Positions 11,792 through 22,950 of a stretch of DNA of 64,000 nucleotides are shown piece by piece. A program made the translations under genes and the position numbers. Origin of the DNA: Circinella minor (lineage: Eukaryota; Mucoromycota; Mucoromycetes; Mucorales; Lichtheimiaceae); NCBI GenBank assembly GCA_016758965.1, contig JAEPRB010000040.1, positions 161,621 to 225,620 on the forward strand, given 5' to 3'. The notes under the pieces are model-generated. The model was not told the origin of the DNA, searched no databases, and was given only the letters and a program-made list of their open reading frames with translations. Numbering within the stretch: the first letter of the stretch is position 1; every line of letters begins with the position of its first letter.

Positions 11792-13865
11792 TTACAACTT
11801 GGCAGAGTTGACAGTGGTGACGATATCATCATAAAGAAGGGTGGTCAAGAATTCGTTGTACTTTTCACCAGTAATGTTGGAGGCGAAAGCAGCCTTAGCA
11901 GCTTCGTACTTGGTAGAAGCATACTTGGCACCCAATTCTTTCTTGATCTTGGCAGTTTCCTCATCCAAGAGTTGAAGCATGTATTGAGCGTTAGCAACCT
12001 TGCCTTCAGCAGTCTTGGTGTTATGGCGGGCCCATTGCCATAATTGAGAACGGGAAATTTCAGCAGTGGCAGCGTCTTCCATCATGTAGTTAATGGGGAC
12101 ACAGCCAACACCTTCCAACCAAGAGCGCATGTAAGAAAGACCAACGCGGAGGTTGGAACGAATACCTTCTTCAGTGACTTGACCCTCGAAGTTGATGTTC
12201 AAGAGATCGTTGCGGCTGACACGGACATCGTCGCGACGAACATGGATTTGGTTAGGAGTAGGCATGTGTTGATCAAAAGCTTCATAGGCAATGGAAGCTA
12301 AGTTGGGATGGGCAACCCAAGTACTATTTTATGTAAGTTAGTATAAAATTATTCTTTTTTTTTAAAAAAAAAACTGTGTTTATAATATATATATATATAT
12401 AACTCACCCGTCATGACCAGCAGTGACTTCACGGAGCTTATCAGCACGGACCTTCTTCATGGCAGCATCGTTAGCAGCCTTGTTATCCTTGATAGGGATT
12501 TGAGCGGCCATACCACCCATGGCGTGAACACCACGCTTGTGGCAAGTTTGGATGAGCAAGCGAACATAGGCATCCATGAAGGGAACGGTCATGGTGACTT
12601 GCGAACGATCAGGAAGAGTGAAGTCAGGGTGTTGACGGAAACGCTTGATGAAGGAGAAGATGTAATCCCAACGGCCACAGTTCAAACCAGCAGAGTGATC
12701 ACGTAATTCGTAGATAATTTCGTCCATTTCGAAGGCAGCCATGATAGTTTCAATCAAGACAGTACCACGGATGGTACCACGGGGAATTTGGATCATATCT
12801 TGAGCAACGTTGAAAATATCGTTCCAGAGTCTAATATCCAACACATAAATGTTTTAGTTCCTTAAACTCTTTTGTTTCATATAATAGTCCTCCTTCTTCC
12901 CCTGTTTTTTTTTTACTTATTCCAATCCCAATTATTTAAATCCTTTAATAAATATGAATCTTACCTGGCTTCAAGGTGAGATTCCATCTTGGGAAGATAG
13001 AAGTAAGGACCCTTACCACGCTTGATTAATTCCTTAGCATTGTGGAAGAAGTAAAGACCGAAATCAAAGATGGAAGCGGAGGTAGGTTCACCATCAACCA
13101 AAAGATGAGATTCAACCATATGCCAACCTCTGGGTCTATAATATAAAATGTGTCAGCATCGGTTTTTCTATGGCGGAGTTGCTCTTTCACATGCGAATCA
13201 TTTGTATTCTTTTTTTTTTTTGATTCTTACCTGACAAGAAGGACAGCAATCTTACCATCCTTACGCAAGCTGTATTGCTTGCCGTTAGGGTTGCTGAAAG
13301 TGATGGTTTCACGGATAGCATCACGCATGTTGACTTGACCGTCAATCATGTTGAACCAAGTTGGAGAAGAAGAATCTAATATATCACCACAACAATAATA
13401 ATAAAACAATGCGCATAAGCGGCGTGAGAAAAATAAATATATACAAAACAAAACATGAATAATATATCAAAGATGTAACACAAAAATACCTTCGAAATCA
13501 GCCATGAAGGTCTTAGCACCAGAGTTCAAGGCGTTGATAACCATCTTACGGTCAACAGGACCAGTAATTTCGACACGACGATCTTGGAGACCAGGTGCGG
13601 GAACGGCAGCACGCCAGTTAGGATCTTCACGAATATAAGCGGTTTCGGGCAAGAAATCGGGCAAGACACCACGGTCAAGAGCTTCTTGACGGTAGACACG
13701 CTTTTGCATAAGAGCCTTACGAGTAGGGTTGAAGATGCGTTGCAAAGTAGCAACGAATTGCAAAGCTTCAGGAGTGAGGATTTCAGCTTGTGCGGGAGTG
13801 ACAGCACCAAGAACGGCAACGCCGGGAACGGTCGACTTGAAAGGAACTGAGGTTTGAGTAGACAT
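11792..13865 (-). CDS. Malate synthase (glyoxylate cycle, peroxisomal)
   Basis: Condenses acetyl-CoA and glyoxylate to malate; needed for growth on C2 compounds and fatty acids. Five exons (13490-13865, 13231-13375, 12965-13135, 12408-12830, 11792-12323) splice to 1647 nt, 548 aa, the usual length of eukaryotic malate synthase A. The family signature [16 protein letters not shown] is complete, and the upstream [14 protein letters not shown] active-site segment is present. The protein ends in SAKL; the final AKL is a PTS1 tripeptide, so peroxisomal/glyoxysomal import is expected. The start is MSTQTS at 13865. The frame is open further upstream, but that extension runs through the poly-pyrimidine leader and is not homologous. 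Codon choice is strongly biased (for example CGT, GGT, AAG), suggesting high expression. Confidence 0.97.
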
Positions 13866-13950
13866 GATTATTTGAGAAAAAAAAAGTAAAGAATAAAATG
13901 TGAAAAAAAAAAGAAAAGAAAAAGAAGAATGAAACAAAAAGAGGTTGGGT

Positions 13951-13957
13951 TTATATA
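13951..13957 (-). promoter_or_regulatory. TATA box of malate synthase
   Basis: On the minus strand the sequence reads TATATAA, 86-92 bp upstream of the ATG at 13865, followed by a pyrimidine-rich leader on that strand. Confidence 0.45.
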
Positions 13958-15917
13958 CGATCGAGTAAAAATTGTGATTTGTGTGAGTTTTTTTTTTTTT
14001 TTATGAATCCTACTTTAAGGAGCGGCTTTAAAATGAATTGATAATTGATAATAGCCACCTGGGCCGTGGTATATTATAGTAATTGCAGCATTTCGGTATC
14101 AGGATGATTGTTTGATTTCCTGATAATTGTTTAAATGTGGAGAAACACGGACTGACTAATAGGGAAAGTCTTCTTAAGTGACGGCCATTCCACCGAGTTC
14201 AATTCCTCCACTCTGTAAATTTTTTTTTTTAGGCATTGTTCAAAAAAAAAAAAAATAGCAAAGAATACATCACATGCCTTTATTATCATCTTCACATGGA
14301 GTAGCTCGGAATAATATGTTTTTGAATTCTTTTCTTTGAAATCATCATAATGCTTTTGTTAAAAACAAACTACAAAAGAGAATCAATAACATTGATGATC
14401 TTCTTTAGAATTAAAAAAAAAAAGTAATAAACTTTTTGTTGAGGATCTGACCTGAAAAAAACGCTATATTAAAAGCATGGTTCAGCCAAATTGATTATAC
14501 CTCATTGCAAAAAAATAAAATAAAAAAGTAAATATTCCCTCTCATCCTCTCAGCGCCTCAAGGTATTTCCGGAGTTTTCCTTCGAACATCACACGCAAAA
14601 AGGAAATGATACGGATGATGTAATGAGCATTATGCAAGCCTTTTTACAAAAAATCTTCTTTGTACCTCCTATTCCTTCCCCCCAAACTTTCATAGGGTTC
14701 AATCTGACGGGCCATGTCTTTTTTATTCAAATATGAGAATATTGTACAAGTAGTCCCCCAAAATTATTTCCCCACTTTTTCTTTCATGTTCTACCTCTTT
14801 TTAAGCTCCTTATCGAATTGGCGGTTTATCCGCAGAGAGTCGGTTTTACTCAAGTACCAATCAAAATTGATTTTGTGACTACTCTAACTTTTTTTTTCCT
14901 ATTTATTTTTTAGCGGCTTATGATAATAATAATATAAATCATTTTTTTCTTTTTGACCAGTGTAAAGTTCTTTCCTTCTTTTCTCCTGCAATTTTTCCTT
15001 TTTACTATATAGTTTTTATTTTAAGGTGTAGTATACTATTTAGATGAAAAGCATTCTACTTAAATATTAAATAAACCGGTTGCGTTTACCGAGTTACTAT
15101 GTGGTTACCCTCTTTAAACTGTGTGAATTTATACGGAACTGTTCGGAACCATAGAGTTATGTTGGAAAAGGGAGTGAGATGGTGTGAGTTCTTTATTAAA
15201 AAGAAAAGAAATGTGTGTATAGGGAAATACTCGAGGAAAAGAAGAGATATAATATAAAAAAGCTTTCTTTCCTTTCTATTTTTTTATGATTTCTATTTTC
15301 TTTATTATTTTTTGATGGAGATTATTTATAATCTATACATCTTTTACGCAAGTTCATTCGCATTTTGTTACTCTTGGCTCTTCCATAGCCTATGAGTATC
15401 ATAGCTACTTGTTTAGCGCTTGCAATATTAATTTGACAACCGTTTGAGGACTGGCGTTATATTTTCTGTTTCGTCAGACTATAGGTTGGTTGTCAACATT
15501 TTTTTACATGTATAAATTATTATAATTATATTATATGTATAAAATAAATAAGAAAATGATATAAAAACAAAAATAAATAAATGTAAATAGAATTACATGG
15601 GTACGTAACAATTATTTGTTGCTATGGGGAATTCTATGTGTTTTTTTTTCTTTTTGATTCTTCACATTTTGAAGGCTAAAAATTCAATGAGCTTTTGTTA
15701 AAAAAAAACAAACTCAACCACATACACATACACATACGGACTTTTGAAAGATGGTTGAATAGTGCTGTTTGTCGTAGTTTACAGCTTTTATTATCAACAG
15801 CCAATAGTGACCAGGATCAGACTTAATGGCGTCATCGATCTCACTTACAGCAAATATATATATTTTTTTGACTTTGAAGCGGTGGCTCATCTCCCTCTTT
15901 TCATTCTTTGAATCGTA
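13958..15917. other. Divergent intergenic region, malate synthase / pyrophosphatase
   Basis: About 2 kb between divergently transcribed genes, so it should hold both promoters. It is rich in A and T tracts. A short inverted repeat (TTGACAACC at 15433 with GGTTGTCAA ending at 15496) is present. No coding region is supported. Sites for carbon-source regulators cannot be assigned with confidence by eye. Confidence 0.45.
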
Positions 15918-17473
15918 ATGGCTGAATATACTGCTCGTCACGTTGGTGCACCCAACACTCTTGACTACCGTGTCTTTTTTGGTAAATAACTATGAATATT
16001 CGACCGAGTGAAAAAAACAGAAAGGGGGAAATTGTCGCGCTTTTTTGAGATGGTTCTCAAGATGAAATAACATAAACAAAAACTGATGAACATACTACAA
16101 AAAAAAATCTTATACAGAAAAGGATGGTGTCCCCGTCTCTCCCTTCCACGACATTCCTCTTTTCGCTAACGAAGAAAAGACTGTTTTGAACATGGTTGTT
16201 GAAATCCCCCGTTGGACTAACGCCAAGTTGGAGGTATATATAAATATATATATATATATATATTCGGTTACAGTCTATGGCAATAGAAAAGAACTGTTTT
16301 ATTAACATGAGCTGTGTTTTGTGTCATATTATGGGATTTAATAGATCAGCAAGGATGATGAATTCAACCCTATCAAGCAAGATACCAAGAAGGGTAAGCT
16401 TCGTTTCGTCCGTAACTGTTTCCCTCACAAGGGTTATATCTGGAACTATGGTGCTTTACCTCAAGTATGTATAGAATCATAAAGGGACATATATTTTATT
16501 TAGCTATATTGATCGAAGAACAAGTAATAATGGACTGTGATTAAATTATATATAGACCTGGGAAGACCCCAACCAACAACACCCTGAAACCAAGGCTCGT
16601 GGTGATGATGACCCAATTGACGTTATCGAAATTGGTGAACAAGTCGCTACTGTTGGTCAAATCAAGCAAGTCAAGGTTCTTGGTGTCATGGCTCTTTTGG
16701 ATGAAGGTGAAACTGACTGGAAGGTTATTGCCATCGATGTCAATGATCCTCTTGCTCCCAGACTCAACGGTAAAATGGAAAATTCTTTTTTAATTTTTTT
16801 GTAAAAAAAAAGAAAGATAAAAAAAACTTACCAGTTTTGGGATATATTTAGATATTGAGGATGTTGAAAAGCAATTGCCTGGTCTTATCCGTGCTACCAA
16901 CGAATGGTTCCGCATCTACAAAATCCCTGATGGAAAGCCTGAAAACGTCTTTGCTTTCAGCGGCGAAGCCAAGAACAAGGTAAAAAGCTGGAAATACCCT
17001 CTCCCTCACAAAAAAAAAAAGTAGATTTTAATGATATTTTTCTATCTTATTTAGAAATATGCTACTGATGTCATCTTGGAAACCCATGAAGCCTGGAAGG
17101 GTTTGATCAACGGTACTTCTGACAAGAGGGATATCAAGGCGTAAGTATATAATACATATGGGAAATTGTGAAAAAACAAGATTAATTTGATAAAATCTAT
17201 TTGTGTTTTGTTTTGTTTGGGTTGATAATTGATAATGAAAATGATGAAAAATGATGTTATGGAATTGCATAATGACGTGTTACATATATACTAACTTTTA
17301 ATTATTATTATTTTCAAATGCGTAGTACCAACGTCTCTGTCGAAGAATCTCCCTTCAAGGTTACTGCTGATGATGAAGTCGCTACCAGTGTTCCTGCTTC
17401 TGACCCTCAACCTCCTGCTCCTATTGACTCTTCCATTGACAAGTGGTTCTTTATCAGTGCTCACAGCTTGTAA
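15918..17473 (+). CDS. IPP1: Soluble inorganic pyrophosphatase (family I)
   Basis: Hydrolyses pyrophosphate to phosphate in the cytosol and pulls biosynthetic reactions forward. Seven exons (15918-15981, 16118-16233, 16345-16464, 16556-16769, 16852-16979, 17055-17140, 17326-17473) give 876 nt, 291 aa, the length of fungal family I enzymes. The N-terminus is [20 protein letters not shown]. The metal-binding signature [14 protein letters not shown] is intact, as are [21 protein letters not shown] and [18 protein letters not shown]. Codon use is biased toward highly expressed codons. A DNA transposon sits 135 bp beyond the stop codon, in or near the 3' UTR. Confidence 0.97.
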
Positions 17474-17608
17474 ATAATTTTTTTTTAGAATTCTAAAAAA
17501 AAAAAAACTAACTATATTACATACATTTCCTAAAACATCATTTCTTCCCCGTTTTTGTTTGTTTGTTCCAAAATAAAAATTGACATCCGCATTTTTTTTT
17601 CTTTTCTA

Positions 17609-17637
17609 AGGTGGGAGTCAGCTAAAGGGGAGTTTTT
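17609..17637 (+). repeat. Left terminal inverted repeat (29 bp)
   Basis: Starts AGGTGGGAGTCAGCTAAAGG directly after TA at 17607-17608 and is the exact reverse complement of 20080-20108. Confidence 0.95.
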
Positions 17638-17770
17638 TGCAAAAATGAAAATATATTTAAAGCCCGTTTGGCTGGTATAATTTATTTATGGAAATCAGAA
17701 AAATCTAAAGTTGGTGGAAGTACACGGTGACTTTTGTACTTTTTGGCTGCCCATTCAGCTCTTCTAATGT

Positions 17771-19801
17771 CTAGTCCTCTGCTGTACATTTCAATAAATT
17801 TCCAGGCACGTTGTTCATAATAAATGATGTGCTGGATTGGAATTCTTTTAGGCAGGTCTTAACACGGTTTTGTAGTGATTTAAAAGAATAATCACATTCT
17901 TCCCTTGCAATCTTCTTCATTTCAGCCCATACCCTTTCGATCCAATTGCATTCACAATGATACTTTGGATAAAGTTTAAAGATCATATGGTTCTTAGCAC
18001 ATATTTCTTCCAAGAGCGACTTCTGACTCTTAAAATCAGGTTGTGCTTCCATTAAATGAACAGCACAGCAATTAATAGTACTCTGTCCTTTGCAATAACG
18101 GTTCAAACCTTGAGCTGGCCATAGACCTCTTTCAATTAATACTCTTTGCAGGCCACGAGGTACACCATTAGCATCAACCATGGATTGAGCAACCCATTGA
18201 CCATCCTGGTTATAATAGCCACTATTGCGTGAGACTATCTGCTTTCCACCAGGTCCCATGTTCATCCGGTGAGCATTTAGGGCATTATCTGGCATTGCGG
18301 AATGGTTTGAACTTTGGTCAAAGCAAAATACACCAGTGCAATTAGGATGAAGAGTATTAAACTCTTCAATTGCTGATTGTAGCTGCTTTGCCATGTTCTC
18401 CTTTTTCCAATAGCCATCATGCTGAGCACTAGAAAGAATCGTCTCGCAAGAGAAAAGACTATGGCATGAGCATCCAAATGCACTGAGCATAATAGCACAG
18501 CCCTTACCTTTTTTACAAATGATTGTTTCATTGGTAGCAAGGTACAACGTTCGTTTGCTATCGTTGGTGTAAAAATATGTTTCATCATGGGTTACAAGCA
18601 CTTTTGGTCGATCCTTATAATTATATGTAATTTAATGTATTATAATTAGTAAATATTCTTTTAATTATACGCATTCAACATATAATGGTTCTTTTCATTA
18701 TTTTAAATGTACCCAAATTTCCATCCTCAGAGGCTCTTGTGCCTCATCATATTCGTCGTATCGCACCATTGTTTTTTTATAAGCAAGCATTCTATCAGCC
18801 CACCCTTTGCGATACTCGACAACATCTCGTCGTTCATGTCCATCAATATAAATCGAATCGGTTTTGCTCCGAAATTTAAAGCCCCAGATTTTCAAATATC
18901 TTCGAACAGTGGATTCTGAAATTGATTCAACACGCTTGTTTGGTTCTTTTTCATCAATTATAAGATCGGTTTCAATGAACTTTCTTAAAAGTTGAATAGT
19001 TCTTGCTTCTGGATTAATTGATCAAAAAAAATGAACACATTTTTCTTTCAAATGCTCATCCCGAAGAACTAATCCTGTTTTGACGTGAGCACCTCTTTTT
19101 GATAGAGTTAATGTTTTTGTGTCAAGGTATTCATTGGCCCATTCACATATACGTTGAGCAAATCACTCTTTCTGCTGCCACATGTCTCTGCTTAGTTGTT
19201 CTGAAGCTTCCATCTTTCCAACTCCATTCGAAACTTTCGTAAAAAAGTGATAAAGAGTAGAAAGACGTACTCTTTGCAAGAAGCTTAGATTATCTATCTT
19301 TGTATGGGGGTCAGCATATTTTGCAAGGGCACTTGCACATTCTTTCATGTCATCCACCTGTTGTTGTTCTTTCGTTTTCGTTGCTACCTTGACAAGGTCT
19401 TTTTGCTGCCCAAACATTTCATCAATGTGACGGGAGCCAGCAGCCTTCTTAATTTGCTTCTTTTCATGGCTTGCAATCGTACGTGGGTCTTTTTTGTGAT
19501 AAATTGTTGGACGCCCTTTTTGGTCAGCACCTGGTGTCCAAGCAACGAAGGTACTTAAGCGCGTTTGAACATTAACTAGTTCAGTCTCTGAAAAGTTAAG
19601 CTCATTTTCGTCTATTTCTTCATCATCCGTAATATCTTCATCACTGATGATTTGTTCCTCGTCATGTACATTAGACTCAAAAAAAGGTCGCATAATGGGT
19701 TCTTCTTCAGTTTCCTCAGTTTGTACGTGTTCAAGTTTTGCTTTTTTCCCTTTGATATAATTGGATTTACCAATGATGGATCTTCTTTTTGGTCTTGCCA
19801 T
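17771..19801 (-). pseudogene. DDE transposase of the 2.5-kb element, two in-frame stops
   Basis: Two exons (18713-19801 and 17771-18613) with a 99-bp GT-AG intron give a 644-codon frame. The N-terminal part is acidic and basic (MARPKRRSIIGK start), probably with helix-turn-helix DNA binding. The catalytic core has VTHDETYF (first D), FCFDQSSNH (second D) and CECNWIERVWAEMKK (E). The spacing between second D and E is about 126 residues, far longer than the 34-39 of classic Tc1/mariner, because of a large insertion containing NMGPGGKQ. In-frame TGA codons at 19163-19165 and 19022-19024 interrupt exon 1; each is one transition away from CGA or TGG. Everything else in the frame is intact, so the decay is recent. 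The superfamily call rests on TA target plus core motifs. Confidence 0.85.
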
Positions 19802-20079
19802 TGAAATGAAGTGTGTGATTTATTGATGTAAGAATATATAATCGAGATTGAATCTAATTTAAGCGAAATGGTGTAAACTCAAATGCAAAAAATGTTTGCA
19901 TCCCTGCTTAAAATGGTAAAACACTCTAACTTCGACTGTTAATAGCTCCGCAGTAAGAATTCGCCTCGAAAAAAAAGCTAGTACATTGTGTTCGCCTCAT
20001 CAAAAGCTATTGATTCCACTATGTTTCGCGTTAATCACGTGTGTAGATAAATATTTATTAAGGTTCAAAATCGGGTCTT

Positions 20080-20108
20080 AAAAACTCCCCTTTAGCTGAC
20101 TCCCACCT
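20080..20108 (-). repeat. Right terminal inverted repeat (29 bp)
   Basis: Ends CAGCTAAAGG-type repeat read inward on the minus strand, an exact reverse complement of 17609-17637, followed directly by TA at 20109-20110. Confidence 0.95.
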
Positions 20109-20500
20109 TAATCTCTATGCAATAATTTTTACTATTTTTAAATTGAATTATTGCTGTCACTAAACAAAGTTGAACAAGTCATATTTTATTACTATTATTA
20201 TTTTATATTATCGGTCCTTTAACAATTCATTTTATTTGTTATTAAACTTGTTTTGTGACACCTGAGCATTGTTAGTGGTGTTTGAACCAGACCCATGGGA
20301 TCCAATCCATCAGCGTCTTTTGGCTAGCAACTGGTATGGCTGAATTGCCAATGTGTGTAACATCTTCAAATTTTAATAATTCAAAATCGTTTATAATAGA
20401 TCAATTTTTGTGAAAACAAGGTGTGCAAACCCTATATTATCGCATACTTTAAATGTACGTAATTCGAGCAATGGTATTACTGTTACACTTCTTTTGTACT

Positions 20501-20627
20501 AATAGTAATAGTAATAGTAATAGTAATAGTAATAGTAATAGTAATAGTAATAGTAATAGTAATAGTAATAGTAATAGTAATAGTAATAGTAATAGTAATA
20601 GTAATAGTAATAGTAATAGTAATAGTA
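20501..20627. repeat. Hexanucleotide microsatellite (AATAGT)n
   Basis: About 21 uninterrupted copies of the six-base unit AATAGT/TAGTAA. A looser AGT/ATT-rich trinucleotide stretch lies downstream at 20795-20825, so the locus is compound. Long frames across it read as runs of Leu or alternating Thr-Ile and are artefacts. Confidence 0.97.
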
Positions 20628-20890
20628 GATGATGGATAATTGTCATAGAGATACAAATGCCATAAGAATAGTGATAAGCTCAACAGAGTTGATAACGATA
20701 ATAATAACCGCTTTCCCTTTTCGTTTTGTCCAGAATCTTTTAAAATATATATCATTACAATCCTCTCCTGTTATTTCTACCAGTAGGGTGATCATAAGTA
20801 GTAGTAGTAATAGTAGTATTAGTAGCCAAAATGAACCTGGCGGTACGTGTTTATATGTCAGGATCCATAAGTGAGGAGGCTAATGTGAAT

Positions 20891-21125
20891 TTAAACAGCC
20901 CCAAACCAGAAAATAGATTGCCCAACAAGGTCATCCATCGATCGTAATGTTACATCTGTTCCTTTTAAGGGAGACGCCACCACAGATATACCATCTTGAT
21001 CAAATAAAGGACCTGTTTGTCCCTTTTGTTTCTTATCAAGGTTCTCCAAATAATCATATGTCTAATATACAAATCGGTTTTCAAGTAACCTTGTTCGACA
21101 ATACCAGAAGCGATCGCATCAATAA
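20891..21125 (-). pseudogene. Decayed coding relic, unrecognised protein
   Basis: A minus-strand frame ending at TAA 20891-20893 reads with protein-like composition (QTGPLFDQDGISVVASPLKG, then DVTLRSMDDLVGQSIFWFG). It is preceded by a TATATTAG that could be a splice acceptor at 21062. Just upstream, another frame reads DAIASGIVEQGYLKTDLY. The two cannot be joined with a plausible intron, so I call a broken fragment. I do not recognise the family. Confidence 0.3.
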
Positions 21126-22950
21126 ATATAGAGTCTTTTACTTAATACTGTATAAGTCCAACCTTTTCGGTTGCTTTCCAGAAAATATCAGATCTTATGT
21201 CGGTTTTGAACTGCCGTCATTATAAACTGATGAGAGCTAAAATAAAAGCTTTTTTTCCGCTCACTCACTCCCTCTATCTATATATATATGTATGCGTGTG
21301 TGTGTGTTTTGAACGGATACTCTGTTGTACTTACAAAAAAAGAAAAAAAAAAGTACCCATCAAAAAAAAAAGACTTTGATCTTTCTTCGATTCTTGATGA
21401 TCGATTAAGTCGAACTACTACCTGTAGTCGAGTTGTCGCAATATATTACAGTTGGTTATATAATATTATATATTTTGGATACAAAAACATAGATGCTGTA
21501 AAAAGGCTTAATATGGGAATTGCCGTTAAAAGTCTCTGATAATAATACACTTCTATAATATATCCCAGATGTTTTCATAGGTGTGTGCTTATTACCAGCC
21601 AGCCAACAATACCACTTCCCATATGTTTGATTTAAAGTAACTAAACTAAACCTTTAACATAGGTAATGGGAAATGTATTGTCTTTAATAGTTAAATGCAT
21701 AGAACATCGACTCCTGCGAGTAATATAGCATAGTATCTGGAGTATAAAATGTAAGAGATTGATGAGAATAAATTTAAGATGTTACTGTTGTCTTCTGGTT
21801 TCTCGTTCAATAGGAGCAAACTAAAATAAAACTAGTGAAATCATTTTTTGAGTGTGCTAGACATATATTGCTGAGTTCTACAGTTATTATGATTGTATAG
21901 TATTTAGGATATATTGTGCTTATATGGTAAAATGTTATCATTATAATAGTCATTACTATTATGCCGATTCATGGAAAATTGGATTGTCAACATGTGTTTA
22001 CTTCGTTTTCTTAATAACTCCTTCATTTTCCTTTCCTTAGTCTATATTATCTCTTATTTCTTTCTTCATGATTTATATATGCTCATTTTGACCCACTATA
22101 TCATCTTTTTTCCTTTCGACCCTTTCGACTCTTCTTTTTAGATCCCTATAACGATAATCGGTCAAGATTCTCCTATTCCTTTTTTTTTTCCTTTTCCATA
22201 CTCGGAGAAATTTTTGGGGGACGAGATACTATCAAAATGTAAATGGATTATGTAATATTTTTAGATGGTAACTCAAGAAAACATAAGTTTAATTCACACA
22301 CCTCGTTAGAATAAACAGTCGTCTAATGAGGTTAAAAAGGAAATCTATATATTACAACAATAGAGACATCTTTCTCAAGGTCACCCCATCTCACCATATT
22401 ATATTATCTTTACAAGATATATTCTCACGTCTAAAAAAAACTGTGAAGTATATAAAAATAAACGAAAAAAAAAAAAAAAAGCTTGGGGCCAAAGAGAAAA
22501 TTACAACGAATCTTCGCACGTGTGTACCATAACAATTTATCAGCTTTCATTTTCAATAACTATAATTGAGTCTTAACCCAAAACGCATACTCGATAAACC
22601 CCCTCTCTCATTTTTACTTCTCCACATAAAACAACTTTATAAGGTCACCCCCACATTTTTTCCCAAAGTCTTCCCCCCACTCCCACCCCCCGGAGGAAGA
22701 AGTTTTTTTCTTCTTCTCTCCTACGACTATCATTCTTATTACTCTTTATCCCTTTCGCATAACTCGGTTTATCGAAATAGTTCAACGACAACAATAATAA
22801 CAACGACGATAACAACAAACTAAAAAAAAAAAAAAAAGGCGAAACAAAAATAGAAGAAAAAATTCGTCTACTCTCCATCTCTTTTTTTTTCTTCTTCTTC
22901 ACCATTCGTCACGTCCGTCATATTTTTCAAAACTTTTTTATTTGGAAGTT

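Larger units (their letters stand above)
17609..20108 (-). mobile_element. Complete Tc1/mariner-like DNA transposon, 2500 bp, TA target
   Basis: The element is bounded by perfect 29-bp terminal inverted repeats beginning AGGTGGGAGTCAGC. It is flanked on both sides by the dinucleotide TA (17607-17608 and 20109-20110), the expected target duplication of the Tc1/mariner (IS630) superfamily. It carries one spliced transposase gene on the minus strand, broken by two in-frame stops. Perfect repeat identity indicates recent insertion; the stops show this copy cannot make full-length transposase. It could still move if an intact copy elsewhere supplies enzyme. Confidence 0.9.
20109..22950. other. Intergenic region before the G-alpha gene
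   Basis: Holds the hexanucleotide microsatellite (20501-20627), a decayed minus-strand coding relic (20891-21125), and AT-rich sequence. The last ~800 bp before the G-alpha start is strongly pyrimidine-rich on the plus strand (22030-22750), as expected of a promoter and long leader. No intact gene is supported. Confidence 0.45.

Noticed and set aside
12044..12706. Plus-strand frames overlapping malate synthase
   Set aside because: Shadows of the highly biased codons of malate synthase on the other strand.
14190..14215. GTTCAATTCCTCC, reminiscent of a tRNA T-arm
   Set aside because: The flanking bases do not pair and no anticodon or acceptor stem can be drawn.
15433..15496. 64-bp segment with TTGACAACC/GGTTGTCAA ends, possible tiny MITE
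   Set aside because: Only 9-bp arms and no target duplication; expected by chance in a long AT-rich sequence.
20449..20755. Poly-Leu and Thr-Ile repeat frames
   Set aside because: Produced by translating the hexanucleotide microsatellite; no gene context.
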